Shown here one piece after another: positions 61,869 through 64,000 of a stretch of DNA of 64,000 bases. A program made the position numbers and the translations under genes. The stretch covers positions 49,094-113,093 of the forward strand of contig JAAWDY010000016.1 of the NCBI GenBank assembly GCA_022793995.1, written 5' to 3'. The stretch is from Coprococcus sp. GTDB lineage: Bacteria; Bacillota; Clostridia; Lachnospirales; Lachnospiraceae. The notes beneath the pieces are model-generated. The model had not been told where the DNA came from and made no database searches. It saw only the letters and a program-made list of their open reading frames with translations. Within the stretch, counting starts at the first letter, position 1. Each line of letters starts with the position of its first letter.

Positions 61869-62165
61869 ATGTTTGAATATATTTACCAGTGGCTTCAGAA
61901 TTTAGCATTCTATATGATTTTGGTGACGGTTGTCATCCAGGTTCTTCCCAATAACAGTTACCAGAAATACATTCGTTTTTTCTGCGGACTGATTCTGGTA
62001 ATCCTGCTCGCCTCCCCAATTATGAAGGTGCTGGGAATGGAAGAGAATCTGTCAAAGCTCTACCACAGTGCAAAATACGAACAGGCGCAAAAAGAGATGG
62101 AAGAAGCAGGAGAGTATTTTAGTGAGCTTGCCAGAGAGACGGCAAAGGAGGAGGGAGGAGAGTGA
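61869..62165 (+). CDS. spoIIIAF: Stage III sporulation protein AF, short form
   Basis: 98 residues with two membrane segments (FYMILVTVVIQVLP and FFCGLILVILLASPIM). The opening YIYQWLQNLAFYMILVTVV and NNSYQKYIRFFCGLILVIL match SpoIIIAF. The B. subtilis protein is about 206 residues; here the C-terminal soluble ring-building domain (about 85-206) is missing and only a short Glu-rich helix remains. The stop overlaps the next start by one base, so this is not a recent frameshift. Shorter forms occur in Clostridia. Confidence 0.88.
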   Translation: MFEYIYQWLQNLAFYMILVTVVIQVLPNNSYQKYIRFFCGLILVILLASPIMKVLGMEENLSKLYHSAKYEQAQKEMEEAGEYFSELARETAKEEGGE

Positions 62166-62746
62166 TGCATAAGGGAGGAGACTGGAAAACAATTTTTAAG
62201 CTCCACAAAGGGAAGAAAGACCAATGGCTGATCCTTCTGCTTATGGGAATCCTTCTGCTTGTGATCGCTATGCCGGTGTCAAAGAAGAACGAGAGTGGTA
62301 CTTTATCAGGAGAAAGCAAAGAGACAGAAAGTGATGCGAGGCAAGAACAATCCGACGCAGCGTATGCCAGACAGCTGGAGAGGCGATTGGAGGAGGTTTT
62401 GCAGAAAGTAGAGGGTGTGGGAAATGTGTCGGTGATGATTACACTGTCGTCCTCCTCGGAAAAGATCGTGGAAAAGGACAGAGAGATCAGCAGCGATTCA
62501 TCCAGGGAATCGGCAGGAGAGGCAGCGGTTTCATCCAGAAGCAGTTCGTCCGAGACTTCGGTATATTATGGAAATTCAGGAGATGAAATCCCTTATGTGA
62601 AAAAAGAAATCAGCCCGGAGGTGGAGGGAGTCCTTGTCATCGCACAAGGTGGCGGCAACGCGGTGGTGGTCGGCAATATTACAGAGGCGGTTCAGGCATT
62701 ATTTGGGGTAGACACGCATAAGATTAAAGTAATGAAGAGTAAGTGA
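62165..62746 (+). CDS. spoIIIAG: Stage III sporulation protein AG
   Basis: 193 residues from ATG 62165, with GGAGGGAGG upstream; a GTG one codon earlier is less well placed. One N-terminal membrane segment (WLILLLMGILLLVIAMPV) then a forespore-facing domain. The ring-building part is VEGVGNVSVMITLSSSSEKI, with an Asp/Ser-rich stretch near 105-130, and EVEGVLVIAQGGGNAVVVGN at the end. SpoIIIAG forms the large 30-fold ring of the channel. Confidence 0.92.
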   Translation: MHKGGDWKTIFKLHKGKKDQWLILLLMGILLLVIAMPVSKKNESGTLSGESKETESDARQEQSDAAYARQLERRLEEVLQKVEGVGNVSVMITLSSSSEKIVEKDREISSDSSRESAGEAAVSSRSSSSETSVYYGNSGDEIPYVKKEISPEVEGVLVIAQGGGNAVVVGNITEAVQALFGVDTHKIKVMKSK

Positions 62747-62772
62747 AATGAAAAAAACCAGGAGGAAGGACA

Positions 62773-63429
62773 TTGAAAGGGATATTTAAGAAAAATCAAA
62801 TTATTATCGCGGCGCTTGTGGTGATGGTCGCTGTAGCAGGCTATTTGAATTATTCAGGGATGATTTTTGGAGACGACAAAAATGCGACGGAAGCAAACAA
62901 TGAGCTGGCAAACAAAGAACTTCTGGATATTTCAGAGGAAGATTCCGCCCAGGCTGACAGTGATATTCTCGATGCTGAAGGAGAACTGGCAAACGGGGAA
63001 GTGGAGGGGACTCCAGGGGAAGCAGTTCTCACAAGCGGCGAGGCCAGCGGGATTGTAGCGCAGGCGAAGGTGAGCCGGGAGCAGGTCCGGGCAAAAAATA
63101 AAGAGACACTCCAGGCGATCATCGACGATACGAATATTAGTGAAGAACAAAAAGCGGACGCGATCGCACAGATGGTGACGATGACGGAAATGGCGGAAAA
63201 AGAAGTGGCGATTGAAACGCTTCTTGCAACCAAAGGATTTAACGAAGCGGTAGTCAATCTAACGGAGGACTCCGCTGACATTGTGGTAAACAGCTCGGAT
63301 TTGACGGACGCGAAACGCGCGCAGATCGAGGATATCGTGACACGCAAAGCGGGGGTCAGCGCGGCAAACATTGTGATTACGCCAATACATAGCGGACAGA
63401 GCACGGAAGATACCGGGACGGAAGGATAG
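62773..63429 (+). CDS. spoIIIAH: Stage III sporulation protein AH
   Basis: 218 residues from a TTG start with AGGAGGAAGG just upstream. One membrane segment (IIIAALVVMVAVAGYLNY) then an Asp/Glu-rich linker and a YscJ/FliF-like domain. KETLQAIIDDTNISEEQKAD, AIAQMVTMTEMAEKEVAIET, LLATKGFNEAVVNLTEDSAD and VRITPIHSG-like end are the SpoIIIAH signature. This partner binds SpoIIQ from the forespore and closes the channel across the two membranes. It is the last gene of the operon, followed by a terminator. Confidence 0.94.
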   Translation: MKGIFKKNQIIIAALVVMVAVAGYLNYSGMIFGDDKNATEANNELANKELLDISEEDSAQADSDILDAEGELANGEVEGTPGEAVLTSGEASGIVAQAKVSREQVRAKNKETLQAIIDDTNISEEQKADAIAQMVTMTEMAEKEVAIETLLATKGFNEAVVNLTEDSADIVVNSSDLTDAKRAQIEDIVTRKAGVSAANIVITPIHSGQSTEDTGTEG

Positions 63430-63455
63430 GAGGCAAGACATAAAGATAAATGTTC

Positions 63456-63503
63456 TTTCCCTTGTTTTTGCCCGTATGGGCAATTACAAGGGAAAGTTTA
63501 TTT
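63456..63503 (+). terminator. Terminator of the spoIIIA operon
   Basis: TTTCCCTTGT (63456-63465) pairs with ACAAGGGAAA (63486-63495), with an inner GCCC/GGGC stem. A T-rich stretch follows. Confidence 0.85.
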
Positions 63504-63562
63504 GTGGGTGGGGGGTGACCGCCTCCTACTCGATTATTGCTTCTATATGGAGATTTTAATTT

Positions 63563-63584
63563 GCGGCGACTGTACAGTCGCCGC
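63563..63584. repeat. 22-bp perfect palindrome
   Basis: GCGGCGACTGT at 63563-63573 is followed directly by its exact complement to 63584. ATTTTAA and TTTAAAAT extend the symmetry outward after short gaps. A stem this perfect with no loop favours a DNA cruciform site or the end of an element, or a terminator for the minus-strand Rpn gene, although no T-run follows. Confidence 0.6.
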
Positions 63585-63810
63585 TCCATTTAAAATGCCG
63601 TCTAACATTCATGCTTTGTGAGATTGACGCCAGCTCTGGAACCTGAAAGTTTTTCGCGGTATTTGCGATCTGAGAACCGTGCATTGTATGTATACTTGTG
63701 GGCGATTGTACAATGGTTGATCTTATTGACTTTTTATTTCTCTTGTCCAAGTTCAATTTCAGCAAGAATAAGCCAAGAACCTTTTTTAGATTCCTGGCCT
63801 ACAGTTCTGT
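63585..63810. other. Non-coding stretch between palindrome and Rpn-family gene
   Basis: About 226 nt with no plausible protein: the minus-strand frame through 63765 has no ribosome site and reads across the palindrome. Together with 63430-63562 this makes 381 nt without an intact gene. It may be the 3' flank of a mobile element carrying the Rpn gene. Confidence 0.4.
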
Positions 63811-64000
63811 TTACACTGTTCTTTCGGCTTTCAATTTCTTTACTTCATCAAGAGAAAGTCCAGAAATACTCGCAATTTCTTCCAGAGCATATTTTCCAGC
63901 TGCCAGCATACGAAGTGCGACCTCTTTTAAAGATTCAATTCTCATATCTTCCATAATTTTACACATCTCGCTCACTCCTTTCGGGTTCTCTTTTAGATAC
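63811..64000 (-). CDS. C-terminal end of an Rpn-family (PD-(D/E)XK) recombination-promoting nuclease/putative transposase
   Basis: The minus-strand frame is open to the window edge and stops at TAA (63811-63813), giving 62 complete codons. YLKENPKGVSEMCKIMEDMR, then a helix KEVALRMLAAGKYALEEI and ISGLSLDEVKKLKAER. This resembles the C-terminal tail of Rpn/PD-(D/E)XK nuclease family transposases in Lachnospiraceae, including the ending that looks like a small DNA-binding helix pair. The nuclease core lies outside the window. An internal ATG at 63966 has an AAGGAG site, so a 51-residue peptide could also be made separately. Confidence 0.6.
   Translation of the reverse strand, partial: YLKENPKGVSEMCKIMEDMRIESLKEVALRMLAAGKYALEEIASISGLSLDEVKKLKAERTV

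Noticed and set aside
63556..63765. Minus-strand 69-codon frame downstream of the Rpn gene
   Set aside because: No ribosome site, unusual composition and it reads straight through the perfect palindrome; treated as non-coding.
1..64000. CRISPR array, rRNA genes, prophage or complete insertion sequence
   Set aside because: No regularly spaced direct repeats, no rRNA sequence, no intact transposase or phage structural genes were found; only an Rpn tail and gene relics suggest past mobility.

Overview
The window reads as a chromosomal segment of an anaerobic, spore-forming, low-to-mid GC Firmicute. Lachnospiraceae is the best guess, with a species close to Dorea, Faecalicatena or Clostridium scindens possible but not shown. 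The reasons are a complete spoIIIAA-AH operon, a giant oxygen-sensitive acyl-CoA dehydratase activase fusion, Rrf2/NifS/NifU iron-sulfur assembly, a flavin reductase-rubredoxin fusion, strong AGGAGG-type ribosome binding sites, frequent GTG/TTG starts, and the tail of an Rpn-type nuclease at the right edge. No sequence search could be run; family names come from reading motifs.

Layout. 1-3.9 kb: tail of PTS enzyme I, a zinc-type dehydrogenase and an MFS transporter on the minus strand, and an aldo/keto reductase. 3.9-9.85 kb is accessory DNA: an HTH-DUF3990 (ADP-ribosyltransferase-like) gene overlapping a small partner gene with its own promoter and palindromes, an HTH membrane protein, three gene relics, and a tandem pair of FecR-domain lipoproteins. 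9.86-15.4 kb: SpoVB-like flippase, then iscR-nifS-nifU-mnmA and a PHP phosphatase. 15.4-21.9 kb: glycolysis (gap, pgk, tpiA, gpmI) interrupted by a DUF2871 membrane protein and the flavin reductase-rubredoxin. 21.9-29.7 kb: an OLD-type ATPase/TOPRIM protein with a cysteine cluster, a type Ic aminotransferase, and the 1418-residue activase/dehydratase fusion. 29.9-41.5 kb: rhomboid-like zinc-ribbon membrane protein, pyk, lysA, a TetR-DUF308-MMPL-heptad-repeat export cluster, and an M13 metallopeptidase lipoprotein. 41.6-53.3 kb: tRNA-Leu(CAA), polA, coaE, an MBL-fold exonuclease-like protein, DegV, tmcAL, mgtE, rpsO, pnp, a FlK-like thioesterase and DUF3842. 53.3-58.4 kb: a five-gene nickel/peptide-type ABC transporter behind a leader terminator. 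58.4-63.4 kb: the spoIIIA operon. 63.4-64 kb: non-coding DNA with a perfect palindrome, and the C-terminal end of an Rpn-family gene.

How the parts fit. NifS supplies persulfide sulfur to NifU for clusters and to MnmA for tRNA thiolation, so sharing one operon makes sense. The glycolytic genes run from glyceraldehyde-3-phosphate to pyruvate, with enolase outside the window. The TetR gene lies before, and the heptad-repeat protein after, the MMPL pump it probably belongs with. Non-coding structure is frequent: paired hairpins between pgk and tpiA, a 17-bp inverted repeat between coaE and the MBL gene, a long pnp leader stem that could be an RNase III target, and terminators placed just in front of two genes, implying readthrough or attenuation.

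The best candidates for something not well described are the HTH-DUF3990 pair, the MMPL/heptad-repeat cluster, the cysteine-cluster OLD protein, the double-activase fusion and the tandem FecR lipoproteins.
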